Shown here piece by piece: positions 40,589 to 48,932 of a stretch of 64,000 nt of DNA. The position numbers and the translations under genes are program-made. Each line of letters opens with the position of its first letter. Position 1 is the first letter of the stretch. This DNA comes from Nymphaea colorata (taxonomy: Eukaryota; Streptophyta; Magnoliopsida; Nymphaeales; Nymphaeaceae), in contig NC_045140.1 in NCBI RefSeq assembly GCF_008831285.2, positions 13,844,233 through 13,908,232 on the forward strand, read 5' to 3'. The notes below the pieces were generated by a model. It saw only the letters and a list, made by a program, of their open reading frames with translations, was not told the DNA's origin and did not search any database.

Positions 40589-43500
40589 GATATATATATA
40601 TATATATATATAACAGAAAACAGAAGGACACTGAAAAGCACAAAAAGCTACCTCTCCATTCATTTCATATGCAAGCAATACATCAGCTAGGGGATTTGTT
40701 GCCTGACTGAGAGGAATAGATGCCTTGTATGGGCCACCTTTTTCTTCCTACACTTATGCAAGTTAGAACATAGAATAAATTAGAGAAACAGTTGGGATTT
40801 GAAAATGACAAAGAAAGGAACTGACTTAAACTGTTGAAGCTATATATATACAAAACATAAGATCTTTTGTAGGATCTTTTGGATGAGATACTCACTTTAC
40901 ACTGATCAACACTGACAAATTCAACATGTTTTCCTCCTAAAGAAGTTACTGCTGTGAGCTTTGGTATTCCAATCCATTCCAGGACATCTGACAATTTAGC
41001 ACCTCCCCAAACAGCTGCAAAGCATACCATAGTAATTGCTATGTAAAGATCTGTCCCATTACAGCAGATCTACATTTCACATTATGAACAAATTTTCACA
41101 ATGTAGGTACTAAAAGAACTATTAGATAGGTAATGAAAATCTGGAACAGAAACTCCTAAAGAACTTGCTTCTTGACGAATGTCTTGAAGAATATTAAATG
41201 AGTGCATTTTCCTAAACTGTTCATGATAAGAATTTGTTTTTTCTAATAAGTGATAAACTATTAAAATCAAGGAAAGACCTCCTAACTTGTGGAATAGACA
41301 AAACTAACAGGATACTCTAGGAACATCATTACAACACCATGATGAATATTTAACAAGTTTTTTTGAACACTTGTTTCATTTTCATAATACCAACCTGAAG
41401 ATTCTATTCATAAGGCAATATAGAAATTCTAGTACAAAATTTTACAACTCAATCTTGAAAAGCTATGCATTACTTAACATGCTGCACTCTGGGACAGACA
41501 AAGAATCTTTGTTCTAAAATAATGCAAGATATTTGAAGTCATGTTGTAAAAGGCGTATTGTAACGCGTATTGGTCAGGCCGACCTATACATTGTATCGCA
41601 ACGTATCATAAAAGTAGTGTAACATATCGTAAATTAATTTTTTAATTCATAAAAATTTAAAAAAAATAGAGAAAAATCGGTAAAAACAGGACAAACAAAA
41701 AAGAAATCCAAAAAATGGTTCCATATAAAAAAGCTCATCACATCATTCATAAGCCATAATATATTAACAACACGTTTAGAAATGTCAAATAAGAAATTCA
41801 TAATAATATAATAAACATCCATCACAACTTTAAAGTTTAAACTTTAAAGTGTTTTAGTCTTTTAGATTACATTACAAGTTTACAACAAATAATATATTAT
41901 CATTATCATCAATCAAGGTCCCATCATCCCCACGGGGCCATGATAAAACTTCTTACCCATCTCTTCTAAATAGATTATTTATCACATAATAGGCGTTTTT
42001 TGTAGAAAAACTAGTAAAACTTTCCACTCTCACAACTTTTAGACGTGTTTAGAAAGAGGGAGAGAGAGTGTTTGTAAAAAACCCACAAAAAATCATTTTA
42101 TCCCCATATCGCACGATACGGGGGTGTATCGGCTGTATCGTACGATATAGCCCCGCATTGCACGATACAGCCAATACACCTACGATACACAAGTGTATCG
42201 TGTGTCGTCTAAGTCACCGGACTTTTTTATTTTACTGCCGCATCCGGTGCACACCGGATATGGATGCGGCTCCAACTCACACCCGAGCCCAGTTAGAATG
42301 CCATATTACTAAATTACTTATGTAATATATGTTGTTCTAATATTTTCCTATACAATACAATTATTCAAGTATGTTATATGCATTAATAATATATACATGC
42401 TTATTCTGTTATATATATAATAAATTAAAAATAATAATAATAATATACCCTCGCCGCATCGCCGCACCTAAATTTTTTGAGATATGCCGCTCCGGCACCC
42501 GCACCCGCACCGGCACCCCGCATTCTAGTGACATAGTGTGTCGTACAGGTTTTTCAAACCTATATGATACGTATCGCACAATACAGGCCCGTATCGTGCG
42601 ATACGAATGACACTGATTTGAAGTTACAATACTGTACTTTTCTTTTGGAAATGCTGCTCAAAAAGCCAATATAATTCATAGCATACCATCTATATCACAA
42701 CGTGATACATGGAACTTATTGATCAAACTTTAGGAAGCACAGCAAAAATTCAGACAGGAACAAATCAAGCCTGCAAGCCAGAATCCTAGAATGCGTCAGA
42801 TTTAACAAACAGCTAGATGCATTAGCTACCATTTGTAAAAAATGCACTCATGCAATGCTACCATGTAAATAAAAATGAAAGTATAATGCCTAAACTTAGG
42901 TGCAGAAATATGATAAGAAGGTTTGGTAGATCAGCTAAGCTAAGTTGGAAAAGAAAGCAACCAGATGATGACAACATTGACTGATCTAAAGCAGCAGATA
43001 GGCAAGGTGACCCACATAGAAGTAATGTTTGCCTACCATTTCCAAGAGCACAGACATCCCAACCAACGCCCTTAACAGTTTTCACTTTGCTCATTGCAGT
43101 TCTTCTATTTCCCGCACACTGGATGATCAACAGCCAGAATCAGTTTCCTTCTCTCCTTAATCACTCCTTATTCCTTAAAGCAGACAAGTGGACATCATAA
43201 TTAGACAAAAAAAAATTGAATAATGGATAAATGGAATTTGACATGCCTGTAAAGTAGCTGTAACATTGTATTTCGGAAGGCTCCTATAAATCCAACAAAA
43301 AATAAGTTCTAACAGAAGCAAAAGATAAGTGGAACCATAGCATCAGAGATATTACTTATCACCTGATCTCTGCCATAGAGAACTCCCTGCTATTCTCTAT
43401 GAGGCCATTGATTACAACACGATATCTGTTTAAAATTAATTAATCGATTAAAGGATCCTACTGATTGTCATGAATTTCAGTAAAAACAGAAATATTTGCA

Positions 43501-44776
43501 ACATCTAACCTATCAATATTATCAACCAATGGTATTGGTCCATGATTCCGCTTGTAGAACATATCCACAGTAGTTATGTATGACTCAAGTAGATTACAAC
43601 GCAATGGCTCCGCATTGAATGGCTCCTGAACCAAGAAAACATTATAAAATAGTCAACGAATATAAGCTAATTTCTTTACATTGTATAAAGAACTGAAAGA
43701 CACAAAATCTTGTGAATCATATTTTAATTAGTATCACACATGACAAATTAGTCAAAAAAAGTTCTTACGGATCATACTTTAATTCATAGCACACATGTAA
43801 ATTAGTAAAGAGAACGTATAAGTAAGACCCAGCAGAGAAGTGTAAGATGAAAATTAAATATAAAACAATGAACTTTTAACTCTAAACTTCAGCTTCAACG
43901 TTTACACTAGCCATCGCCTTCCCGACGCTTTTGGACAGGTTAAAGGACCAATTTATGAAAATATTCGGAGTGCAAATGAATGTAAATGACACATTGTTTC
44001 ACGGGTCAACCAAACAAGGTCACGGGCATGAATTCATTGCGATCCAATCCCTAAACAAAGTGTTCTAACTACAAAAAAAGCATCTAAACACAAATGATGT
44101 CACTGGACCAACCACATCGCCACAAATAATTAGCTACAATTTACTCTGTTGCAAAAGCCCAGTTCCGATAAAACCAATTAAAAGGTCAAAAGGGTGAGAA
44201 CCAACAAATAAAGATTGTATTTCTCTACAAAACCTCCAGCCATAATTTCAAATCAGCAAAAGCTTATTGAGCACACAGAGCCAAACACACAAAAGGGGAA
44301 AAAACAAAGGGCAATTTCAACGTAAGAAAAAGGAAGAGCCCAACTCAAATATTCAAATATTCATAAGAAGTTCCTATTAAGACCCAATTCAATGAAAGTA
44401 AAACAATCTATCCCTTAAATTCTTACTTTGATATGATATATAACGCATTAAGGTCCAGTGAAGGAGGAAGACATGCAGACAGACAAAGGAAAGAAAAGAA
44501 AAACTAGGACTCAGACATTCGAAGCTTGTGGAAACCAACACAAGATCGAAACCAGAAACCCAAAAAAATGTTGATGCCTTTTCACATTTAAACAACTCAA
44601 AAGACCGAATAACTAAGAGAAACGAATAAATGTGAACAGATTATAACAGAACCCTCACTAAAAAATGAGAAGATACAACAGGAAAAAAGAAAAGGACTCA
44701 CCTTAGCGTTGATTCTGAGTGAAGGGTGACGTGGGGGCTCCTGAGAGTAATCGGAAGGTACTCTGTATCCCGGCAT
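23879..44776 (-). CDS. SOX: Sulfite oxidase (molybdenum cofactor, peroxisomal), 12 exons, 398 aa
   Basis: This enzyme oxidises sulfite to sulfate in peroxisomes, with O2 as acceptor, using a molybdopterin centre. Exons on the minus strand: 44702-44776, 43510-43625, 43363-43425, 43247-43283, 43037-43118, 40896-41014, 40652-40747, 33907-34017, 33713-33814, 31870-31917, 31037-31252 and 23879-24010. All phases join into 398 codons plus stop. Residues 1-25 are the typical MPG start. Cys98 (LQCAGNRR) is the molybdenum ligand; Arg51 and Arg374 (W-N-L-R-G) sit at the same positions as the sulfite-binding arginines of the Arabidopsis enzyme. The dimerisation domain ([15 protein letters not shown]) is in exon 11. 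The C-terminus SNL is the peroxisomal signal. There is no cytochrome b5 domain, as usual in plants. Intron 4 uses a GC donor (CAG|GCATGT). The tail before SNL is five residues longer than in Arabidopsis and diverged. An upstream in-frame ATG at 44849-44851 would add 25 residues; I chose the family start. Introns 5, 7, 9 and 11 carry mobile elements. Confidence 0.97.
24064..24126 (+). repeat. Left piece of a dispersed GC-headed repeat split by Copia-1 (copy B)
   Basis: The text TCACACACGTGCCAGTGCGG and following GGGTGCAGGTATGGGT resembles the head of the repeat at 23,186. It resumes beyond the Copia element at 29,962 (GTGGTTGCGGCATTTTTCC) and, beyond the solo LTR, at 30,741 (TATATAATTAATAAATAAAT). 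So Copia-1 and the solo LTR both landed inside an older repeat copy in intron 11. It is degenerate, so its outer limits are uncertain. Confidence 0.5.
24127..24594 (-). repeat. Copia-1 3' LTR
   Basis: 468 bp. It pairs with 29534-29961 and shares both ends and the GA microsatellite (24189-24229). A short segment ATATTAACTACAACATAGAA is repeated within this copy; the other LTR has one copy fewer. The polypurine tract abuts it at 24595. Confidence 0.93.
24595..24603 (-). other. Copia-1 polypurine tract
   Basis: On the minus strand this reads GAGGGAGGG, directly next to the 3' LTR. Such a tract primes plus-strand DNA synthesis in LTR retrotransposons. Position and composition are as expected. 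Confidence 0.8.
24666..26462 (-). pseudogene. Copia-1 reverse transcriptase and RNase H region
   Basis: In element order, the RT start ([11 protein letters not shown], then R-L-V-A-K-G-F-T-Q) and D-V-K-N-A-F-L-H-G lie in 25,740-26,020. The catalytic Y-V-D-D lies near 25,545. The RNase H core T-D-A-D-W-A-G and S-S-T-E-A-E-Y lie in 24,890-25,060. A stop at the right end of this frame and one near 25,717 separate the pieces, so no single protein is possible. It is broken again at the C-terminal RNase H end. Confidence 0.88.
26478..27401 (-). pseudogene. Copia-1 integrase region
   Basis: The zinc-binding H-x-R-L-G-H part starts at about 27,395 after a TAG that replaces a Trp codon. The catalytic core shows D-x-W-G-P, I-D-S-Y-S-R and the [11 protein letters not shown] motif at 26,900-26,950. 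An in-frame stop occurs near 27,100 and another at 26,478, so the frame is dead. Confidence 0.88.
27402..28361 (-). pseudogene. Copia-1 gag C-terminus, zinc knuckle and protease
   Basis: A single open stretch of 319 codons carries a CX2CX4HX4C zinc knuckle (C-F-Q-C...H...C at 28,038-28,079) and the aspartic protease motif [13 protein letters not shown] at about 27,840-27,890. It is cut off from upstream gag by a TAA at 28,362-28,364 and from integrase by a TAG. Confidence 0.9.
28362..29312 (-). pseudogene. Copia-1 gag N-terminal half, split by a hAT-type insertion
   Basis: Gag starts at 29,312 (MENLSHSG) and reads through [10 protein letters not shown] to S-Q-G-L-F-G at 29,179. It resumes on the other side of the inserted element at about 28,766 and runs to the TAA at 28,362. 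The insertion duplicated CCAAAGAG. Leaving out the insert and one duplicate, the flanks are continuous in frame, so the split is younger than the Copia insertion. Confidence 0.88.
28767..29178. mobile_element. hAT-type non-autonomous element 1 (GAGTCGAGCTCG-rich)
   Basis: 412 bp flanked by a perfect 8-bp target duplication CCAAAGAG (28759-28766 and 29179-29186). Ends are inverted: AGGGCTGCACACGAG at the left, and the complement of TCGTTGTGCAGCCCT at the right. 8-bp duplications and A/G-GGG-type ends are hallmarks of hAT elements. Both arms are arrays of GAGTCGAGCTCGAG words around an AT-rich middle, so the whole can fold on itself. It encodes no transposase. The frames running through it are chance. 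Confidence 0.9.
29522..29533 (-). other. Copia-1 primer-binding site
   Basis: On the minus strand this reads TGGTATCAGAGC, complementary to the 3' end of plant initiator tRNA-Met and directly adjoining the 5' LTR. This is the standard Copia primer site. Confidence 0.9.
29534..29961 (-). repeat. Copia-1 5' LTR
   Basis: 428 bp, matching 24127-24594 except for substitutions, a GA-run length change (29587-29621) and a short internal loss near 29,848. Being in sense direction with the sulfite oxidase gene, its promoter and polyadenylation signals could act on the host transcript. Confidence 0.93.
30015..30735. mobile_element. Solo LTR (721 bp) in intron 11
   Basis: Begins TGTCACGGGCCGAC and ends GTCGGCCGGCAACA, imperfect inverted termini of TG...CA type. 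It is flanked by a perfect 5-bp target duplication GTGTG (30010-30014 and 30736-30740). It is much more GC-rich than its surroundings and carries no coding domain, as expected when recombination between two LTRs leaves one behind. The parent family is not present in full in this window. Copia versus Gypsy cannot be told from the LTR alone. Confidence 0.85.
31972..33092. mobile_element. Element with 161-bp terminal inverted repeats in intron 9 of sulfite oxidase
   Basis: The left arm 31972-32132 (TATATGTAGGAGTAGGAATA...) and right arm 32932-33092 are near-perfect reverse complements; I counted only a few mismatches (for example CTGTCTGAATG versus CTGTTTGAATG). About 800 bp of AT-rich, noncoding spacer separates them. 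Long inverted ends suggest a non-autonomous Mutator-like or fold-back element, but I found no target duplication. The left arm starts only 55 bp upstream of exon 10's acceptor, so in the pre-mRNA the arms could form a long hairpin beside that splice site. Confidence 0.85.
34637..34923 (-). repeat. Copia-2 3' LTR
   Basis: 287 bp, running TGTAGAAACACGC...TTCTAACA on the plus strand. It is equal in length to the other LTR, with roughly a dozen substitutions. Confidence 0.93.
34924..34932 (-). other. Copia-2 polypurine tract
   Basis: Minus strand GAGAGGGAG immediately next to the 3' LTR, in the expected position for plus-strand priming. Confidence 0.8.
34933..36852 (-). pseudogene. Copia-2 reverse transcriptase and RNase H region
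   Basis: RT begins near 36,340 ([12 protein letters not shown]) and crosses a frame break near 36,285. It continues with [19 protein letters not shown] and the catalytic Y-V-D-D (about 35,890). A second break near 35,690 leads to R-P-D-I-T-Y-A-V-N. RNase H (Y-S-D-A-D-W-A-G, then [11 protein letters not shown]) follows in yet another frame from 35,499. Plus-strand frames over this stretch are antisense shadows. Confidence 0.9.
36859..38139 (-). pseudogene. Copia-2 integrase and protease-junction region
   Basis: Right after the protease D-S-G-A at about 38,140 comes the integrase zinc domain H-E-R-L-G-H-L...C-E-V-C (37,620-37,760), then Y-D-V-W-G-P-S-G and [10 protein letters not shown] break near 37,404 shifts the frame before the C-terminal part, where [11 protein letters not shown] is recognisable. 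The tail (M-L-N-G-R-T-P-Y) is at 36,859-37,146. Confidence 0.88.
38129..39143 (-). pseudogene. Copia-2 gag and zinc knuckle
   Basis: The gag start is near 39,131. A frameshift right after the first codons moves reading to a frame with [10 protein letters not shown], a typical gag motif. A larger open part is 38,686-39,060 (W-A-T-W-A-L-E-D, then Y-D-M-W-T-V-L-A). The CX2CX4HX4C knuckle lies in 38,411-38,452. Several frame breaks make it non-functional. Confidence 0.85.
39149..39455 (-). other. GC-rich leader of Copia-2
   Basis: About 300 bases dominated by GGCGGCG, GCGGGCGGC and GGCGACG words, lying between the primer site and gag. It stands out sharply from the AT-rich surroundings. Long open frames on both strands here (Ala/Arg/Gly-rich) come from composition, not coding. 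Part of it is repeated at 39,900-40,064 by the tandem duplication. Confidence 0.8.
39468..39754 (-). repeat. Copia-2 5' LTR
   Basis: 287 bp starting TGTATAAACACGC on the plus strand. The primer site TGGTATCAGAGC (minus strand, 39456-39467) adjoins it. Confidence 0.93.
40077..40363 (-). repeat. Third, duplicated Copia-2 LTR
   Basis: Same length as the other two LTRs and closest to the 39468 copy. It is preceded by a duplicated primer site (40065-40076) and followed by CATAC plus host sequence. It would look like a solo LTR if the tandem duplication around it were overlooked. Confidence 0.9.
40553..40612. repeat. Compound (TA)n-(CA)n-(TA)n microsatellite beside exon 7
   Basis: Alternating TA, then CA, then TA repeats about 40 bases downstream (in gene direction) of the exon 7 donor of sulfite oxidase. 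Intronic, no coding meaning. Confidence 0.9.
41540..42615. mobile_element. Mutator-like element in intron 5 of sulfite oxidase
   Basis: 1,076 bp flanked by a perfect 9-bp duplication ATTTGAAGT (41531-41539 and 42616-42624), the length typical of Mutator-like elements. The ends (CATGTTGTAAAAGGCGTATT and, reversed, CAGTGTCATTCGTATCGCAC) are only loosely inverted. The interior is full of CGTATCG/CGATACG palindromic words and holds a partial copy of the GC-headed dispersed repeat (42,420-42,539). A related sequence occurs at about 61,340-62,045. No transposase is seen. Confidence 0.75.
42420..42539 (-). repeat. Dispersed GC-headed repeat, partial copy C
   Basis: Contains the AATAATAATAATA body junction, CCGCACCTAAATTTTTTGAG, the GGCACCCGCACC head and the exact 11-bp end GTGACATAGTG, the complement of CACTATGTCAC at 23,186. 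It is nested inside the Mutator-like element. Confidence 0.7.
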
Positions 44777-47537
44777 TCTCTCCTCCTTCCTGGCCTCTTG
44801 CCTCGTGGAACAGAGAGCGAGAAAAAGGATGGGAGAAGAGGGGCAGGGCATTTATTTGGTCTGAATGACTAAACTGCCTACGATGATTTCCGGCTATCCC
44901 TTAACAAAATTTAAAGTTTGGACAAAATTTTAAGGTTTTCTTAGTGAATGTGTTTAGAAAAAGCTTGTGGCGCCAGCGTCATGAGCAGATGGCCTCCAAG
45001 TTTCATGGGCTACGAATTGCCAAATGCTCGTCGGACACGGTACAGAATTTGGTTCGGTTTTGAGGCTCAGATCTGAACCAGCTAACCAGAAAAAAGTGCT
45101 ATGGATCTCCAAACAATAGAAATGAATCAGGGTATGATTCAAACCCGGAATTAGATCCAACATGAAGTTCCAACCTGTTTGTCTCTGAATTTAATTCCCA
45201 ATTCTGGACAAGCTTAGGGGTTTGAGCATTTCGGTTCATTTGGAATCTTGAAAAAGCTTGTGTTAATATCTTTTAAACCATGTATTCTATGTTGTTCTTA
45301 ATCAATTTGATTAGTGTAAATATAATTTTGGCTATTGTAAATACAATTTAAATGTTTGGTTAAGTTTTCCGCTTTTTTTTTATAAAGGAGCTGCATGCTG
45401 GTTAGATTTAGATAGGGCTTAACCCACTTTCCAACCTTATTGATTTTAAAGGGTTGTTTATTGATTTTAAAGGGTTGTTTGGTAACAACAACAGTTTTTT
45501 ATTGTTCTATAAATATGTTCCAAAATTAGGGTAGATTCATATAATACTAAAACATAATGTTTCGCACATTTATGTCAATTTTTGAGACATATTCATAAAA
45601 CGCTATCAATATCGGTTTGAGCTGAAGCCAGTTATTGAGGGATTGTCTAGTTTATGTTGGTTAATTTTCAAATAAGATTATGTTGGTTAATTTTCAAATA
45701 AGATTCTAAAAAAAATTACACAAGAAGTATATAATATGTGAACATATATCAAATAACATTTCAACTTTTGAAATGTAACAAATAAGTGATCAATTTTGAA
45801 AGAAATTTTCATGGAGAAAAAACAAACTTTTGTCATAAGGCAATTAAAACTTCCTTTTTGGGGGAGCAAAAGCAACTTTCATTCTATAACTTTGTGTCAG
45901 AAATTAATATTTTATTTTAGTAAGCAGCTCTTTGAGAATTCTCTCAAAAATTGAATATTTATTATGTACAATCATTTAAAAGTTACGTAGTCATTTGTCA
46001 TTTATCCAGATATTAGGCACCTTTTTTGTATATTTTTTTTATGATTTACATGGTCCTGGTTAGGGCTTCAATCTTTACAATTTAGTTTTGAATTCAAATG
46101 TAAATTGTAGAAGTCACCTACGGAGACCTTGAATGTAAAAGTTCACAGTGAAATTTGAATCCATGATGAGCCGAGGCCCCCATAAAGTGTTTTAACCCTT
46201 TCGCCCTAAGTTGAGCTCTCTTTAAAATGTAAATTCACTAGTTTTTCTCTGCACTGTACGGGTAGCTGAATGGTGAAATACTTTATATGTGTCAAATTCT
46301 AGTGATTCAAAATGTTCGTCTTTATTATAATCAACCATGTGTGAGACGATGATGATGACGACGATGATGATTATATTATTATTATTATTATTATTATTTA
46401 TATCGATCATAAACATATCGATGTCGTCGATATAGTTATTATTGTCTGATTGATTGCAATTAAGGTGTCTTTTTTTTTCTTTATGTCAAATATGCTACAG
46501 TGAAGTCTTGTTTTCCTTTTCAAATGCGGAAGTTATTTATGCGTCAAACAAAAGAGGTTCATTACTGGATCTCATGTCCTAACGAGTTCGACCCCAGCCG
46601 ACCCGTTTCCGCAGTCTAAGTGTCTAACCTATCCGACAGAGTCATTACGTATAAATTGCCTGTCGAGAGAAAAGTTTACGTCTGTGCCGCTTTCTCGACT
46701 TGCGATAAACGCGGAAGTGGGTCCCCTTGGGACGGTATTTTAGTCGTTTCTTTCTTGGTGCTTAAATTATTTCTCAATAAAACATCTCTTTCCTCTAAAA
46801 AGGTTCATATCGAATAAATAAACTATATGAAAACAAAATCTGCGGCCTATCGATTGGGTAGACTCGGCGAATTCACGAGTCGGCCAAAAAAAATGTGAAA
46901 TTTATTTTAAAAATATATAAATAGTTGAAACTAAAAATCTTAAAACATTTCCACAAGATAGTGCATGGCACCATTAATGAGACACAATAAATTCGCCAGA
47001 TCGAGAAAATAACTTATCCCACTAATTCACATATCTTTGGAGCTTGCCGACGTAACGGCGTACGTAATCTCCTCTTGCCTACCGAAACGGACCCGTTGAG
47101 GCCCTTTTCCACTTGTATCAATTAAAATTATCCGTTCAAGATTGACGTCCTTCCGTATTTGTCGCGAGATGCAGTACGCTGCCATTTATTCTCCTGACCT
47201 TTGAGGACCTTGGGTTGCTCTTTTCATGTCATTTTGCTCTCCGACTCTCTCCCCTTGCAAATTGCATCGAACGGCCTTCTCGTATTAGCTCTTTCTATCT
47301 CCACCCTTTTTCTTGGGATATGTGTTATCCCACGTACATATCCCGACTAAAATTTAACTAGTATTCAGAAGAGTTATTATTATTATTATTATTATATTAT
47401 ATATTAAATGATTACTCTAGCAATTTAAATTCAATTTAATGAAGAGGCATGTGATCGATAGTTTAAAAAAAAATAAAAAAATGATAGATAATTTTATCAT
47501 CTACTATTAATTCACAATTTTTTTCAACATTTTATCT
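44777..47537. other. Intergenic DNA upstream of sulfite oxidase
   Basis: This stretch should include the sulfite oxidase promoter just right of 44,776, but no clear TATA box is visible on the minus strand there. It holds two perfect short tandem duplications (21 bp at 45439-45480, 26 bp at 45654-45705) and (ATT)n tracts near 46,375-46,398 and 47,375-47,400. No gene is supported. Confidence 0.5.
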
Positions 47538-47886
47538 AAAATTGTACAACAAGTCGAGTCAACTTGATCAACTTGTTGTAAACGAGTCAAACTCAAGTTT
47601 AACTAAAAGTTAGAGCTTATAATCGAGTCGAGCTCGAATTATATGAACTTAACTCAATTAAGCTTGAGTAAGCTTGTTTAATTTATGTTTTTTTTTTGTA
47701 ATTTTCAAGCTAAAAACCAATGAAATAGCTAAGTTAAAGGGAGAGTTAACAAAAGAGCTTCAACGAGTCTAAGGCAAGCCAACTCAAAACTGACTTTGTA
47801 CAACTTGACTCAATCTCAAGCCAAGCAATATATGAGTTGAGTCAAGTCAAGCTAACCGAGCTTGATTTGACTTGTGTAGAACCATA
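47538..47886. mobile_element. Old relative of the GAGTCGAG-rich hAT-type elements
   Basis: The left end TGTACAACAAGTCGAGTC matches the family end TGCACAACGAGTCGAGTC except for two CpG-to-TpG/CpA type changes. The right end (ACTTGTGTAGAACCATA) is a decayed form of GTGTGCAGCCCTA. The interior has scattered CGAGTCGAGCTCGA. No target duplication is left. It is an older, methylation-decayed copy of the elements at 28,767 and 50,959. Confidence 0.6.
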
Positions 47887-48772
47887 TGTCGATCACAATG
47901 GATCAGACTGTCCTCACGAGTGAGTTAGGTGACTCTGCTATTAACTCATTATATTATAGGATTCCTCTCGCCAAGTTATATATATATATATATATATCTT
48001 CAAATTCATATGTGCCAGCAAACCGCATATTGTCAACAAGTCAATGTGTAAGACATGTTTATGGGAAATTGAAAGTATGTTTTTAAAAATAGAAAGTCAT
48101 AGAATCACATCTAGCAATTAAATTTACACAATTTTACCTCGCATTTGAAAGTTGAAACAAGATAGGCAAAATCAGCGGGCATGGCCATCTATATGTTAGA
48201 TGGCTGGCCAAATTCATGAATCCTCTTTTTATATATGGAGCAACCTAACAGGACATTGTTAGCTCAAACCATATGTAGCATATGGTTGCAAATCCATCAG
48301 CGCCCATAAGGTCCTAAAAAGTTCAGGATAAAAAACAATCAAAAGAATAAAAAATGGAAGACATAAGAGACAGCCATTAAAATTCAAAAACCAAACGTAA
48401 AATAAGTCGCAAATTAAATCTGATGCGGGCGCACCCACACACACATTCATATAAAACCAAAGAAAGAAAAATAGAGCTCGACTGAAGGTCGCCGACAGGA
48501 GATTAGGGCAAAATCGATTCTCAATTGAATGAGGTGATGAGATATTTAATGGCGGTAATTTTATTTCTCTATAAAAAAAAAGGGTAAAGTAGATCTAATC
48601 CCCACCCAGGATGTCAAACATGCATGAGACAATCGAAGGAGCCGCTTACGCGATCAAAACCTTCCTCCAATGTGTGAAATATTTCAGCCTCTTGTTCAAG
48701 AACCGATTGGCAAAACATAGACAGGAAGAAGAAGACGATGATGATGAAGAAGAAGAAAGAAAGGGAAGTTAC

Positions 48773-48847
48773 CTTGGCATTTATCACAAGGTGAGGATGA
48801 CGAGCAGGCTCCTCACCATAATCAGAAGGGCCAGTGAGTCCCGGCAT
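48773..48847 (-). CDS. Second sulfite oxidase first exon (alternative exon 1 or gene remnant)
   Basis: 25 codons begin MPGLTGPSDYGEEPARHPHL and end INAK, followed exactly at the family exon boundary by a donor GTAACTT. Compared with the main exon 1 at 44,702-44,776, 17 of 25 residues agree, with no gap, stop or frameshift, and the intron position and phase are the same. A (GA)n tract (48901-48929) lies in the presumed 5' leader. I found no copies of exons 2-12 between here and 44.8 kb. Being on the same strand about 4 kb upstream, it could splice to exon 2 at 43,625 as an alternative first exon. Alternatively it is all that remains of a duplicated gene. The clean frame after this much divergence favours some use. 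Confidence 0.75.
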
Positions 48848-48898
48848 CCTTCTTCTGTTCTCTTCGTCTTTCTAATCTTTCCTTCTGTGCGTCCGCCC

Positions 48899-48900
<2 letters not shown>

Positions 48901-48929
<29 letters not shown>
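48901..48929. repeat. (GA)n microsatellite upstream of the second exon 1
   Basis: Uninterrupted GA dinucleotides, reading (CT)n on the minus strand just upstream of the ATG at 48,847. CT-rich leaders are common in plant 5' UTRs. Confidence 0.9.
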
Positions 48930-48932
<3 letters not shown>

